From: Heligmosomoides polygyrus polygyrus
Lineage: Eukaryota; Nematoda; Chromadorea; Rhabditida; Heligmosomidae
Direction: 5' to 3'
Assembly (NCBI GenBank): GCA_947396885.1
Contig: OX377201.1
Location: forward strand, 4,879,879-4,943,878
DNA: 64,000 nt
Under the pieces are notes generated by a model, which did not search any database, was not told the DNA's origin, and worked only from the letters and a program-made list of their open reading frames with translations. Of the stretch, positions 30,546-40,204 are shown piece after piece (positions within the stretch are counted from its first letter, which is position 1; each line of letters starts with the position of its first letter). Made by a program: the position numbers and the translations under genes.

Positions 30546-31430
30546 GACGTGTTACCAGTAAACGCGAGACCAGTAATGGGGGATCGGTAAAGGATGGGGT
30601 TCCAGTAAGGGGGACCGGTAAAGGGTTGACCAATAAAGGAGGGACCAGTGAAGGGGGAACCAGTGAAGGAGGGGGAGGGGTTCAGTGAAGAGGAGACATG
30701 TGAAGGGGGAGGGGTCCAGTGAAGGGAAGACCGGTAGAACCAGTGGAGAGGGGACCAGGTGAAGGCGGGACCGGTGAGGAAGAGACCAGTGATGGGAACC
30801 GGTGAGTTGGGGATGGGTCCAGTGAAGGGGATACCGATAGAAGGTTGACCAGTGAAAGAGGAAACCAGGTGAAAGGGGACCGGCGAGGAAGGTACCAGCA
30901 ATGGGGATCGGTGAATGGGGGAGGGGTCCAGTGAAGGGGAACCGGCGAAGGGGTGGGAGAGGGACCCAGTGAATGGGAGACCGGTAGAACTAGTGGAGAG
31001 GGGACCAGGTGAAGGCGGGACCGGTGAGGAAGGGACCAGTGATGGGAACAGGTGAGTTGGGGATGGGTCCAGTGAAGGGGATACCGATAGAAGGTTGACC
31101 AGTGAAAGAGGAAACCAGGTGAAAGGGGACCGGTGAGGAAGGTACCAGTAATAGGGATCGGTGAATGGGGGAAGGGGTCCAGTGAAGGGGATCGGAAAAA
31201 AGTTGATGAATAAAAGGGGACCAGTGAGGGTGGGACAGTAATGAGGATCGATGTAGGATAGGATGACCAGCGAAGAGGGGATGAGTAAAGGGAGGTCCAG
31301 TGAAGGTGCTAGCAGCAGTAGGGACCGACGAAGGGTAAGGGGGACCTGTGAAGGGTGAACCGGAAAAGGGCTGACAATAAGGGGAACCAGTGATAAGGGA
31401 ACAGTTAACGGGGTCCAGTGAAGGTGGTGG
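30546..31430. repeat. GGACCAGTGAAGG minisatellite with 250-bp higher-order duplication
   Basis: Short purine-rich units (GGGGACCAGTGAAGGGG-like) fill this stretch with strong strand asymmetry. On top of that, a block beginning CCGGTAGAAC at 30731 recurs at 30981, exactly 250 bp later, and similarity holds with few mismatches for about 200 bp. Open frames on the opposite strand are low-complexity translations (S/P/F/T-rich) of the repeat. Confidence 0.85.
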
Positions 31431-31967
31431 ACCTGTTTTGTCCTATTCCGCTATACCATTCTATATTGCAAAACCAGTTTTTTTACTGTAATGAATGAGA
31501 GAAGGTCTAAAGAGGAGAAGACGTTCGGGATGTTCTATTCTCCGGATTTGGGGCGAAGCCCCAACCAGACGTTTGGCGGCCGGCAGGGTATCTACATAAT
31601 CGAAACCACGTGTTTTTGAACGTCTAATTTCGCTCAAAATCAATTCTTCTTCGTGTTTTCTCTCCCTACACTTTACGTATGCTTTAGGCTGAAAAAATGA
31701 ACGCGGTGGAGTTCTTATTCACATGAAGGGCTTTCCGTTAATGTAGTATAGTGCTTCATCGAAATGTTCAGGATTTCATCCTTCCTCTACCGCAGTGATT
31801 TGCAAGTCGATCTAAGCGCAGCGCTGCTCAGTTGGGCAGCAGACCTGCCGCGCTCGCACCCCGGCTTTAGAGCCAGCGGTACCGTTGTTGTTATTGTTGT
31901 TGTTGTCATGCCTAAAAAATCTTCATTTAATTGATTTATTTGCGACAAAAATTTAATAATTGAATAA
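31431..31967. other. Unassigned stretch
   Basis: No protein or terminal repeat recognised. A short GTTGTTGTTATTGTTGTTGT run lies near 31884-31904. Confidence 0.3.
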
Positions 31968-32405
31968 TCATACTACATAATAACGCGCTAAGCGATGAGT
32001 CATCCTATCGATCGGTGCCGCCGCAGAAATTAGAGGGGGGAAATCGGTAGAGGGGGAATCGGGGAAAATAGGGGGAAAATGGGGGGGGGAGAAATTACGA
32101 CACGAAAATAGCAAAAAATACGAATGTGAAGCTCGTTTGTGAACTACCGATCGCATCGACCGATATTGATCAAACTATCGATTTTTTGTCGATGTCGTTC
32201 AGGCGGTCCGAAACTTCACCTCTGAGGGTAGACGAGGTTGCTGAACACGAATTTGGAGTTTGTTTCCGAAGTATCGATCGCTTCCAATCGATATTGGCCA
32301 AATCTCAGTGCGGGAAAATAGCGGAAAATACCCAGACGTCTTCAACCTTCCTGAAAACTTCAGCCCTGGGGTAATCGGTTTCATTGAAAACGAATCTGCT
32401 TTTTT
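31968..32405 (-). repeat. TATCGAT-rich repeat, copy 2 (inverted)
   Basis: The reverse complement of the 5.06-5.76-kb repeat: it begins with the shared terminus (ATAATAACGCGCTAAGCGAT) and continues through the CGATCGGTGCCGCCGCAGAA, GAAAATAGC and ACCGATATTGATC blocks. One to two units only. The shared sharp terminus argues for a mobile unit rather than a random satellite. Confidence 0.75.
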
Positions 32406-32509
32406 TTTCTCGCTAACGCTACCTTATAGCAACCTTGTTCTTTTGTTCATACAAAGAGATCAAGTATGTACAAGTTTACTATAATTGCTAGCTAATCAAT
32501 CTCGCGTAA

Positions 32510-32935
32510 CTCCCGCCTCGCCTAAAACCTTGCATTTTAGACTCGACTGATTGGGCACGGGTTAAATGCGTGTCACAATCGTGTTACTACTCGGCGAAAC
32601 TAACCTGTGCTGTGCCTATTTTAATGATTGAACTTGGCGCTCACGCGAAAGGCTTGTGATGTGGGAGTCTACTGATTGCACAATTCAAATGTGAGCAATA
32701 GCCCCATTTTCCAAAACGGATTCTGTGGACCGACGAAGCAATATTCAAGCTAAATGGAGAGGTTAATCGACGTAATTACAGGTACTGGGCGACGAAAAAA
32801 TGTTAAAAGAAGTACAGCACAGGTTAATCGGGCTACGTAATAGCAAAACTGTAAGAAGCCTTCAGCCCATGCACAATCAATCGAGTCTGAAATGCAGGGT
32901 TTCAGGCAGGGGCATAGCGCGATCTCCACTATTTA
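32510..32935. mobile_element. Repeat family R, copy 4, with inverted ends
   Basis: The left arm begins CGCCTAAAACCTTGCATTTT, then GACTCGACTGATTGGGCACG. The right arm is its inverted counterpart, ending AATCAATCGAGTCTGAAATG and CAGGGTTTCAGGC. Arms are about 110 bp. The interior at 32708-32800 translates to [20 protein letters not shown], a fragment with the W-T-D-E-A-x-F motif of Tc-like transposases. R is thus a deletion derivative of such an element. Confidence 0.65.
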
Positions 32936-33030
32936 CACGTCGCAGAATTTTCGTCACTCTGTGCTTTGATTTTTTTATTCATTTGTTTTCTACTGTGCCA
33001 ACCAGGTTTGTTATAAAATTATTTATTACC

Positions 33031-33075
33031 ACGGCCGACGTTTCGACTGGCTCGTCTCCTTCAAGGCCTGAAAGA
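33031..33075 (-). ncRNA. Hammerhead-like motif, Penelope-type
   Basis: On the minus strand it reads TTTCAGGCCTTGAAGGAGAC, then GAGCCAGTC, then GAAACGTCGGCC. The core positions are partly changed (TTGAAGGA for CUGANGA) but the GAAACGTC side and a short stem are present. It is flanked by a TAAATAAT-rich segment, as is the motif at 63.6 kb. Confidence 0.35.
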
Positions 33076-33307
33076 AGCTCGGAACTTCTTCATCCGCGAA
33101 GCCACTTGGGTCAGAAACACCGGGTCTCCTCCCCCACTCTTGCTTGGCATCAACCAGTCCCAGGAAAGTCAAGTAGAGAACCCAAATCTAGAGAGCTAAC
33201 TCACCGATATTCCTCCAGAGCAGGAAGACTGGATCAACTGGCCACCATGGAGCAAGTGAGAAGCACCGAGTCGGTCAAAGGTTACCTTCGGCGCAAGGTG
33301 TAGTATA

Positions 33308-33514
33308 ATTGAAGGTGGTGCTAAAGAGCTTCGGGAACATGGTATCACCCTGCCGAACCCCTCTCTTCACGTCGATGACAACGTCGTTGTAGAATGGAGA
33401 GATCTTGGTCGTGAATTCACTGTACAGTTCTCGAAGGACACTGATGTACTGAGTAGGAACGCCCTGAGTGAGCAGGGCTTCGAGGACCGCTTCAGTCTCG
33501 AAGGAGTCGGAGTA
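33308..33514 (-). pseudogene. RTE reverse-transcriptase fragment
   Basis: The minus strand encodes ETEAVLEALLTQGVPTQYIS, then VLRELYSEFTTKISPFYNDV and VIDVKRGVRQGDTMFPKLF. This is the palm segment just before the FADD box, matching 18.38-18.57 kb. It is truncated at both ends. Confidence 0.85.
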
Positions 33515-33519
33515 TGAAG

Positions 33520-33728
33520 ACGTTATGGCAAGAATTCAAGCGAAACACAACCAATCGAGTGCAAAATGCAAAATTTCAGGCGAGAGCATGGCGCAATCCA
33601 TACCTCATATGTAAAAAAAAGCTCTATTTTCTTAGGCTTTCATATGAACCCTTAACTTTTCAGTGCTTTTTCTGTGAGAAAATTATCAACTATCAAACAG
33701 TGTATATAGTTTTTTGAGACACCCTGTA
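33520..33728. repeat. Repeat family R end block (inverted)
   Basis: AAGCGAAACACAACCAATCG through TTCATATGAACCCTTAACTT to TTTTTTGAGACACCCTGTAT. It is the inverted counterpart of 16557-16752, ending in the CAGGGTGTCTCAAAAAA terminus next to TA. Confidence 0.6.
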
Positions 33729-34120
33729 TATTAGAGCGTAAAAAACACTGATGCTGTGTTTACATTCTATAATACATAGAATTGACGTCAATGTGCAATC
33801 AAGGCACGTCACACGTTCTACGACGAACCGGCTAACCAGACTCCATTCCATAGAACACGAATACAAAAATTTCCATCTCGAGCATATGGCCAAGTTGAAA
33901 ACTCGTGGCTGCTTTTGGAAACAATGAAAGTTTGAAAGCGTAGAGGACAGTGGGCTAGGACCTCATTGCCTGGGCTCATAATTTAGTTTTCTCAGGTTAC
34001 TAGTGTTGTGTTAGGTACAGGTGGCTTAAGGACATCCTCAGCCAATCTCTGTTTGGGATTCGCCACGCATTCTGCTTTTGCTCGATATCGTGCACGCTGT
34101 TTGGAACCGTATTTTGCCTA

Positions 34121-34424
34121 AGGGCGCGTGTAGCGCAATCGAAGGAGGCGCCGACTGTCGCCTGTACCCGATACCAGGTTCCCAGTTCGGATTTCCCACC
34201 CAGGCCAACCATGCCCTCTGCCCCTCCGGGGTCGGTGAATTGGTACCAGACTTGTCTGGGAAGGGTAAAGCGCTGACTTGCTCATCGGGTGGCCACCGCG
34301 GGGCATTGTATGGCCAAAGATGCATTCAAATCGCCTCCACGACATCCCGCAAAAGTAGAATGCGTGGCGCATCCCAAAAAATGAATTGAATAACGCCGTC
34401 CTCTGTCCTTAATCCTTTTATTTT
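34121..34424 (+). mobile_element. SINE copy, complete, plus orientation
   Basis: The head GGGCGCGTGTAGCGCAATCG contains box A. Next come GATACCAGGTTCCCAGTTCG (box B area), GGTGAATTGGTACCAGACTT, CATCCCGCAAAAGTAGAATG and a tail ending TTAATCCTTTTATT. A partial second SINE in opposite orientation (about 34048-34092) lies directly upstream. Confidence 0.9.
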
Positions 34425-35505
34425 GTCTCAACAATAACAGTGGCCAGCCGGCTGACTAGCCGGTCCGAGTTTCCTTACCAAACGAGTCCGGCTTCTGCTC
34501 AACGATGTCAAAGCGATTGAAGGCTTTGAAGGCCTAGACTGGACCTCAACAAATAATCCCTCGATTTAGGAGAAACAACAAACATCAGTTTTAGGTGCAA
34601 TCCTAGAAAAGGAGGTCCACTTTCATTTTTCTCCACAAAGTCTGCAAATCTTGTGCAAAATTCTTTAAAATGATAGCGTTGAGCAAGAACACATAAATTT
34701 TAGCCACAGCATTAAATCAAAGTCTGATCTGGTGATCATTCCAAGTCAGACTTAGACCAAATGCTGCATCTAAAACCCATGGGAGGAAAATAGGGTGGAC
34801 AATCTTTCACCGAGTTTCATTTTTATTAGAGTGCTGAATTTTGAAAGGAGTTATGATTACTTGAGTTTAAAAATTTGAAACGCCAAACGCATTCGGTCTG
34901 GTCATATACACTATTTTACACCGAAAATATACTTTTCTTTCCATAAATAGATGAATCACTTTTAAACCCACAGTCTTTGCTTCTGCAGCAGACATTACAC
35001 TGTGTGTGTGGTACATTGTGGTACTATTGATGCTGTGGAAACATACTCATATAGCACGTAGATTCCATTGTCTTAGGAGAGCAATCGTTGATGAAACCTC
35101 GTTATGCAGGTAGAATTGACACGGAATGAATTGCTTCATTGACGAAACACGCAGAGGCTTTGGAGCGCGTTCTGCAGAATTCCGCTTCACGGGCAGAAAG
35201 CCTCGTGGATGGATATCTTGGAAGTCAAAGTGGTACTTCTAGGGAGGCGGGCCGTGGGCAAAAATAGAGAAGCCTTTGGTTCTGCTCCATGCACTGTCCC
35301 GGAGAAGGACAGAAGGCAGAGCAAGGTAGGGAGCTACATAGGGATGTAGCTGACATTGACACTGGTGCGGTAGGTGAACTTCATCCTCTAGTTATCTTTA
35401 GGCGCATAGATCCGCTTCCGTATAATAACAGTCGAAGTAACTGATCTTGAAACTGTCTCTTTCCAGGAAGGTTTTGTAGGAGAAGTATCAGAAAACGACA
35501 TCTAA
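34425..35505. other. Unassigned stretch
   Basis: No transposon protein, terminal repeats or convincing exon seen. Parts near 34560-34760 have phrases reminiscent of Tc1-like transposase flanks in antisense (AATCCTAGAAAAGGAGGTCC), too weak to call. Confidence 0.3.
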
Positions 35506-35748
35506 TATTAGGTTGTCCTAGAATTTCTCAGCGTTTTGACTGCTTCACTTTGAACTACCATAACTTTCTCAAATCTTATCGGATTTAGTCGAGATGAGAA
35601 CCGTTCGAATCAGCATACTTTTGCCGATGGGCAACCCGTTATTCCATCAACGAAAAGTTAGGTGGCCGAGATTCGACAAAATCCACGAAAGCTGTTTTGG
35701 GTTGGTCCTGATTGGTGAAGGTTTTTCCAGCGAGAAAGTTCTGAAAGT

Positions 35749-36475
35749 CGTCACAACGACGTTTTGTTGAGATCAAAGCTTCTAGCGCCAGACGGGACTC
35801 GAACCCGCACCTCCCTCTGACCGGGCGGGAATGCTCTACGCCTTTACACTACCGGCGCCGTTTGATAGAACGCAACATCCACACCTCGTGGGACCGATCA
35901 GCACTCACCCGTATCCGGGATTAGCTGGCCGCTGATATCAGCATGGAACCAGTTAAGCTAATGGTCCTGATAGAAACAATTCAGGTCAGTTTCTTTAAGC
36001 CTCAAGTGGCTGGTATCGAGGTTGTAAGCTGTCACAATGGTGTTTTGTTGCGATCAAAACTTCTAGCGCCAGGCAAGACTCGAACCCGCACCTCCCTCTG
36101 ACCGGGCGGAAATGCTCTATACAAAACATCGTTGTGACAGCTCACTACCTCGATACCAGCCACTTGAGGCTCAAAGAAACTGATTTGAATCGTTTCTATC
36201 AAGACCATCAGCTTAACTGGTCCCATGCTGATATCAGCGGCCAGCTCATCCCGGATACGGGTGGGTGCTGATCGGTCCCACGAGGTGTGGATGTTGCGAT
36301 CGATCAAACGGCGCCGGTGGTGTAATGGCGTAGAGCATTCCCACCCGGTCAGAGAGAGGTGCGGGTTCGAGTCTTGCCTGGCGCTAGAAGTTTTGATCGC
36401 AACAAAACACCATTGTGACAGCTTACAACCTCGATACCAACCACTTGAGTCTCAAAGAAACTGATTTGAATTGTA
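35749..36475. mobile_element. tRNA-like composite insert with 8-bp duplication
   Basis: Flanked by CTGAAAGT at 35741-35748 and 36476-36483. The sibling mariner at 50.3-52.4 kb has the uninterrupted site, with this 8-mer only once. The insert contains three tRNA-like modules: 35785-35858 minus, 36065-36120 minus (truncated) and 36311-36384 plus. Two arms of about 350 bp are arranged as an inverted duplication. The right end is the module's 3' tail (ACTGATTTGAATTGTA). It resembles a SINE that expanded into a palindromic dimer. Confidence 0.75.
36311..36384 (+). pseudogene. tRNA-like module of the composite repeat
   Basis: GCGCCGG and CTGGCGC can form a 7-bp acceptor stem, and GCGGGTTCGAGTCTTGC supplies a T-arm with box B (GGTTCGAGTC). 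The D-arm and anticodon arm do not fold well. Sister modules flank it in the same repeat, so I treat it as a repeat-borne tRNA relic rather than a functional tRNA gene. Confidence 0.6.
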
Positions 36476-36489
36476 CTGAAAGTGTTTGA

Positions 36490-37611
36490 GAAGGCGATAG
36501 TCGGTGGGCCAGAGGTCTGGAGAACACGGCGGGTGAGGCAGAAATTCTACCCCTAATCCGTTCAATTTTCGAAAGTGATTTGTGAAACGTGTGGCTGAGT
36601 ATTATCGTGAGGAAGAATCGCGCCTGTTCTGTTGGCCAATGCTGGCTGAAGTCGACGCAGTTTTCGGTGCATTTCGTCGATTTCTTTACAGTAGGACTCT
36701 GCTGTGATAGTTTGTCCCGGTGCCAAAAAGTTGTAGTGGATCACACCAGTCGTCGAGCACCACACATCCACCATTACCTTCTCTGAGAATTTGGCTGATC
36801 GACCTTAGCACGAGCACAGGTAAACCCTCGCAACACCGGACGACGTCCCGAAAACGGGGGACGAGGACAGGACACTTGGGGTCGTCGGCGCAACATCCTC
36901 ACGAAGACTCCCTTTTGTGTGTCTTCGCGAGAATGTTTTTAATTTTTTTCATTTTCCAAAGGCGAACCTTCACCAAAAAAATTTTTTTTGCGGAGGTTCG
37001 TTTTTGGAAAACGTCTAGAGGGTTTGTCGGCGGGGCCAACCACTCTCCGGAACGTTTCCTGCTCTCACACAGAATCCACATTTCATCACAAGTTATGATT
37101 CGACCCAAGAACGGGTCAGTTTCTTTGCTTAAATAGAGAAGAACAATCTCGATACGTGACAATTTTTGCCGCTCACTCGACTCGTGGGGCACCCACTTTT
37201 CGAACTTTTCACCTTTCCAAGGTGTTTCAAAATATACTCAAGAGCAGTTCTATTGACATCTAGCCCTTCCGCGAACTGTTTTGTACGCTTCAGCTTCCAC
37301 CAATTCCTTCAACTCGTCGTCCAAGATTGCTCTAGGTCAACCGCTACGAGGGTCATCTTCGAGGCTAAAATCTCCGTTCCGAAATTTACAGAACCACTGG
37401 CGCACAGTGCTTTCTCCAACACTATTAGGCCTCCACACTTGGTTGATTTCTTGAGCTGTCTCGGCTGCGGATTGTCCCAATTTGAAGTCAAAACAGAATA
37501 TCGTTCGGAACTGCTCCTTCCTTCCAATAAGCCCTTCAAGAACAGGAATATAAAACAACGTTGAAACATAAAGCATGAAATACATATAGTCAGATAGAGC
37601 CAAAAACTCAC
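36490..37611 (-). pseudogene. Mariner transposase, family C, fragmented
   Basis: The N-terminal part (37337-37560) has FDFKLGQSAAETAQEINQVW and SVGESTVRQWFCKFRNGDF, the paired helix-turn-helix region. The central part (36990-37190) shows DPFLGRIITCDEMWIL (first acidic residue in CDE). The catalytic core (36562-36774) has TGVIHYNFLAPGQTITAESY and ILPHDNTQPH (second acidic residue). Insertions and frameshifts separate them, and the third catalytic block next to the insertion is damaged. Inactive. Confidence 0.8.
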
Positions 37612-37835
37612 AGCTTTTTATACAAAAAAATAGCTTTAATGCGCAATGCAAGCTGAATTTTTTGCTTAATAATAGACGAACGAAAAACAATAACACAAAA
37701 TGCTGAGAACTTCCCGGACAACCTAATATTAAGTAGTATTCAGAATTGCACAAACAACGGCGGGTACAGGTTTTTAAGAACAAGGTAGAAAACGTATATT
37801 TACCCTGTCTTTGTAAGAACGAAGAACTTAATTTA

Positions 37836-38138
37836 GATAAAGGATAAAAATAAAGGATAAAGGACGGTGTTATTAAATCCCTTTGGGATGCGCCACGCAT
37901 CCTACTTCTACGGGATGTTGTGGAGGCGAGTTGAATGCGTATTTGGCCACACAATGACTTGCGATGGCCAGCCGATGAACAAGTCAGCGCTTTGTCCTTC
38001 CCAGACACGCCTGGTACCAATTCACCGACCCCGGAGGGATGGAAGCCTTGGTTGACATGAGCGGGAAATCCGAACCAGGAACCTGGTATCGGGGGCAGGC
38101 GACAGCCGGCTCCTCCTCCGACTGCGCTCCACGCCCCC
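37836..38138 (-). mobile_element. SINE copy, nearly complete
   Basis: Tail ATAAAGGATAAAAATAAAGG and AGGACGGTGTTATTAAATCC, then CACGCATCCTACTTCTACGG, CCAGACACGCCTGGTACC, AACCTGGTATCGGGGGCAGG and the head CTGCGCTCCACGCCCCC. It follows the right end of the family C mariner by about 110 bp. Confidence 0.9.
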
Positions 38139-38884
38139 AATTTGGATAAGCTACCTAAAGTTCATTACAGCTTGCTAGATCCAGTCGTCAATAAAGGAGC
38201 TTCAAGGAAGCCGTGTGCTCCGCTTCAAGGAATTTTGAGGCAAATAGGGCGGGGAAGGGGGGGGGGGTGCTAGTCGTTGACGATTGTGTATGGCTCCTTT
38301 GGAACGGAAAGACAAACCTGTGGTCATAACGGCTGCAGAAAGTCAGGGGCGGGGCGGGAAGTTTCCGCAGAAGTATCACTGCGTGAAGATTCCTTATAAG
38401 CTTAGGCAAATTTTAGGATTCGAGTACGTAGATGGTGATTACGGCTTAAGAGCCTCACTGACTAGACCTAAATGTTCTAGAAAACCTTCTAAAATTCAGC
38501 GTTTGAATAATCTCTATCAAGGAAAGGTCATACGGCAACTGAGCTAGTTGAAGAAAGTATTCGTAAAATTAACACTGTGTTCATTTCGGCTGAATGAATA
38601 TTTGTGCTTGTAAAACGATCGCTGCATCTATTCAGTGGAAAACAGCACTCAAAAAAAAATTTCAAATATTTTTTCGGTCCGTATTCTTAGAACTTGGAAT
38701 GGATTTCCTGCATCGTTTTTTAATTTTTTGTTCAGTATCTTCAACTACAAACCAAAGAAACATAACAGAAAGGAGATTTGAAAAATCTAGTACAAATTAT
38801 TTTAAAAAATAAAAGTTTAAAAAAGAATAGATAAAATGTTGATGGAATATATAGTACTCTTTAGTGAGGATTCAATACAAATAA
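38139..38884. other. Unassigned stretch
   Basis: A basic open frame (38284-38547 plus, MCMAPLERKDKPVVITAAES onward) has no domain I know and no upstream acceptor. A poly-G tract lies at about 38260-38267. No repeat relationship found. Confidence 0.3.
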
Positions 38885-39138
38885 AGGTAAAAAGGATAGA
38901 GCACGGTATAAATGAACCCCCCGTTGGGGTTCGCCACGATATAACTACTACGGGACATTGAAGAGCCATTTTGAATGGAGGGTTGGCTTATACAATGACT
39001 GGTGGTGGCCAGCTGACGGACTAGTGGCGTGTTATCCTTCTGAGACAAGTTCGCAAGGCCGAGCTAGAGGACCTCCAGCGCGTGTACTACTCCTTCCTGC
39101 ATGGTCTGCCCGTACGGTAAGGAAGGCGACTGTAGAGT

Positions 39139-39470
39139 CTCGGGAACGGTGTTCCTCATAACTTGCAGTCTATGCAACGAGGAATACATCGGTTAGACGG
39201 GCAGGCCTCTTTGGGTCAGAGTGAAGGAGCACGTGGATGGACTGGACAAGTGCAAGATCTCCACGCCCTTGGGAGAACACAGACTGCGAAGTCACAGTGG
39301 CGCAGTGGTTGGGATAGCGGTGACGATCCTAGCGCGCGAGTTCGATATCGCGGCGCGCAAAACCCTGGAGGCGTTGTGGATTGCGTTCAAGAATCCCGCG
39401 ATCAATAGGAGAGAGGAACGGGTGGCCGTAACCCAGGGGCTGGCACCATTTGCCGACCTCTGTGGGCTTG
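39139..39470 (+). pseudogene. GIY-YIG endonuclease domain of a Penelope-like element, broken
   Basis: Starting near 39154, the frame reads ITCSLCNEEYIG, then a TAG stop where relatives have glutamate (YIGETGRP), then TGRPLWVRVKEHVDGLDKCK, STPLGEHRLRSHSG and AARKTLEALWIAFKNPAINR. The CxxC plus EYIG start, the R-x-K-E-H motif and the RKTLEALWI..NP.INR-EE end are as in Penelope GIY-YIG domains. The in-frame stop and the missing reverse transcriptase make it inactive. Confidence 0.75.
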
Positions 39471-39691
39471 ACCCGGGAGGGCGCCAGCCGGAGGGCCGCT
39501 AAGGGGCTGACCCGAAGGGAGAGTTCTTTCACCCAGTCGTTCTCCATCCGAGGTGACGATCCAGCCTTTCGGCTGTTTCCATAAGGTCAGTCGGGTTGCC
39601 CTACTCGTTTTCATTCTCTCATTAATTTTTGAGACTCCTGTAGCTTGAAATGATCCTTGGACGAGTAATTTCTCGAACTCCTTTTGACTTT

Positions 39692-39735
39692 TCCAGGCTC
39701 TGAAGAAGGCGGTTACGCCGAAACGTAAGCCGAAT
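39692..39735 (+). ncRNA. Hammerhead-like motif in the Penelope-like element
   Basis: CTGAAGA (39700-39706) is followed by GGCG, a GTTA loop, CGCC (39716-39719), then GAAAC (39720-39724). That is the CUGANGA - stem II - GAAA core, with stem II of 4 strong pairs and one extra A. Stem III is unclear. Penelope-like elements are reported to encode hammerhead ribozymes, which supports the reading. Confidence 0.5.
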
Positions 39736-40204
39736 AAAGCTTCCATAACAATCTTGGCTCAGCAGCTTCACAACATCCTACTCCACTGTTAAACGACATG
39801 CCAAGATTCAACGACAGTCGTACATGGAACTTCTGAGACAAGTTTGGTATCACATTGATTACCGCGATTGGCCGGCCGGGAGCCCATCCAAGAACCTCGA
39901 TGAGGAGTGCAAGTGACAGCAGGCGCCTCTTTCGACTGCGCGACTACGCTCACTACGTAATAATGAAGATGAGAATTTGCTCATGGGCTCGATTGTTCTT
40001 CAGTGAAATGTTGAAGAGAAGTGAATTTTCGCTCCATATGACTTCAACGCTGTCACCTATATATTTAAACTTTAGATGCGTTTAATTTGCTTTGCAAAAT
40101 TCCTCATATTTTTAAAAATCTCACGTTTCAAATTAAAAAAATTGAATTGAAATTGAAAGTTTTGAAATCGAAGTTTAAATTGTAATTGACCCGTTTAGTT
40201 TGAG

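Larger units (their letters stand above)
35508..37726 (-). mobile_element. Mariner element, family C, with internal insertions
   Basis: Left end TTAGGTTGTCCTAGAATTTC after TA (35506-35507). The right end is the inverted repeat ending CCCGGACAACCTAA, followed by TA. The family C sibling at 50293-52351 is in plus orientation. The extra length here comes from the tRNA-like insert at 35749-36475 and a rearranged segment of about 36790-36960. It encodes a broken transposase on the minus strand. Confidence 0.85.
39052..39829 (+). mobile_element. 5'-truncated Penelope-like element with 15-bp duplication
   Basis: Flanked by CTTCTGAGACAAGTT at 39037-39051 and 39830-39844. Within it are a GIY-YIG endonuclease remnant and, downstream, a hammerhead-like block with the TTTTCCAGGCTCTGAAGAAG signature, then a short AT-containing end. 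Penelope-like elements combine reverse transcriptase with a C-terminal GIY-YIG domain; only the C-terminal end is present here. Confidence 0.75.
38885..39957 (-). mobile_element. Divergent SINE split by a Penelope-like insertion
   Basis: The left part, 38885-39051, has the SINE tail half (AAAAGGATAGAGCACGG, GGTTCGCCACGATATAACTA, TTATCCTTCTGAGACAAGTT). The right part, 39845-39957, continues with TGGTATCACATTGATTACC and a decayed head (GACTGCGCGACTACG). Joining the two restores SINE order, so the intervening 778 bp arrived later. Confidence 0.75.

Noticed and set aside
30512..30901. Minus-strand frame of 129 codons rich in T/G/P/F/S
   Set aside because: It is the reverse translation of the purine-rich minisatellite; period and composition follow the repeat.
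36311..36384. Functional tRNA gene
   Set aside because: The acceptor stem and T-arm fold, but the D and anticodon arms do not, and sister copies lie in the same repeat; treated as a repeat-borne relic.
38284..38547. Basic 87-codon frame as a host gene
   Set aside because: No acceptor, donor, signal peptide or recognisable motif; kept only as part of an unassigned stretch.
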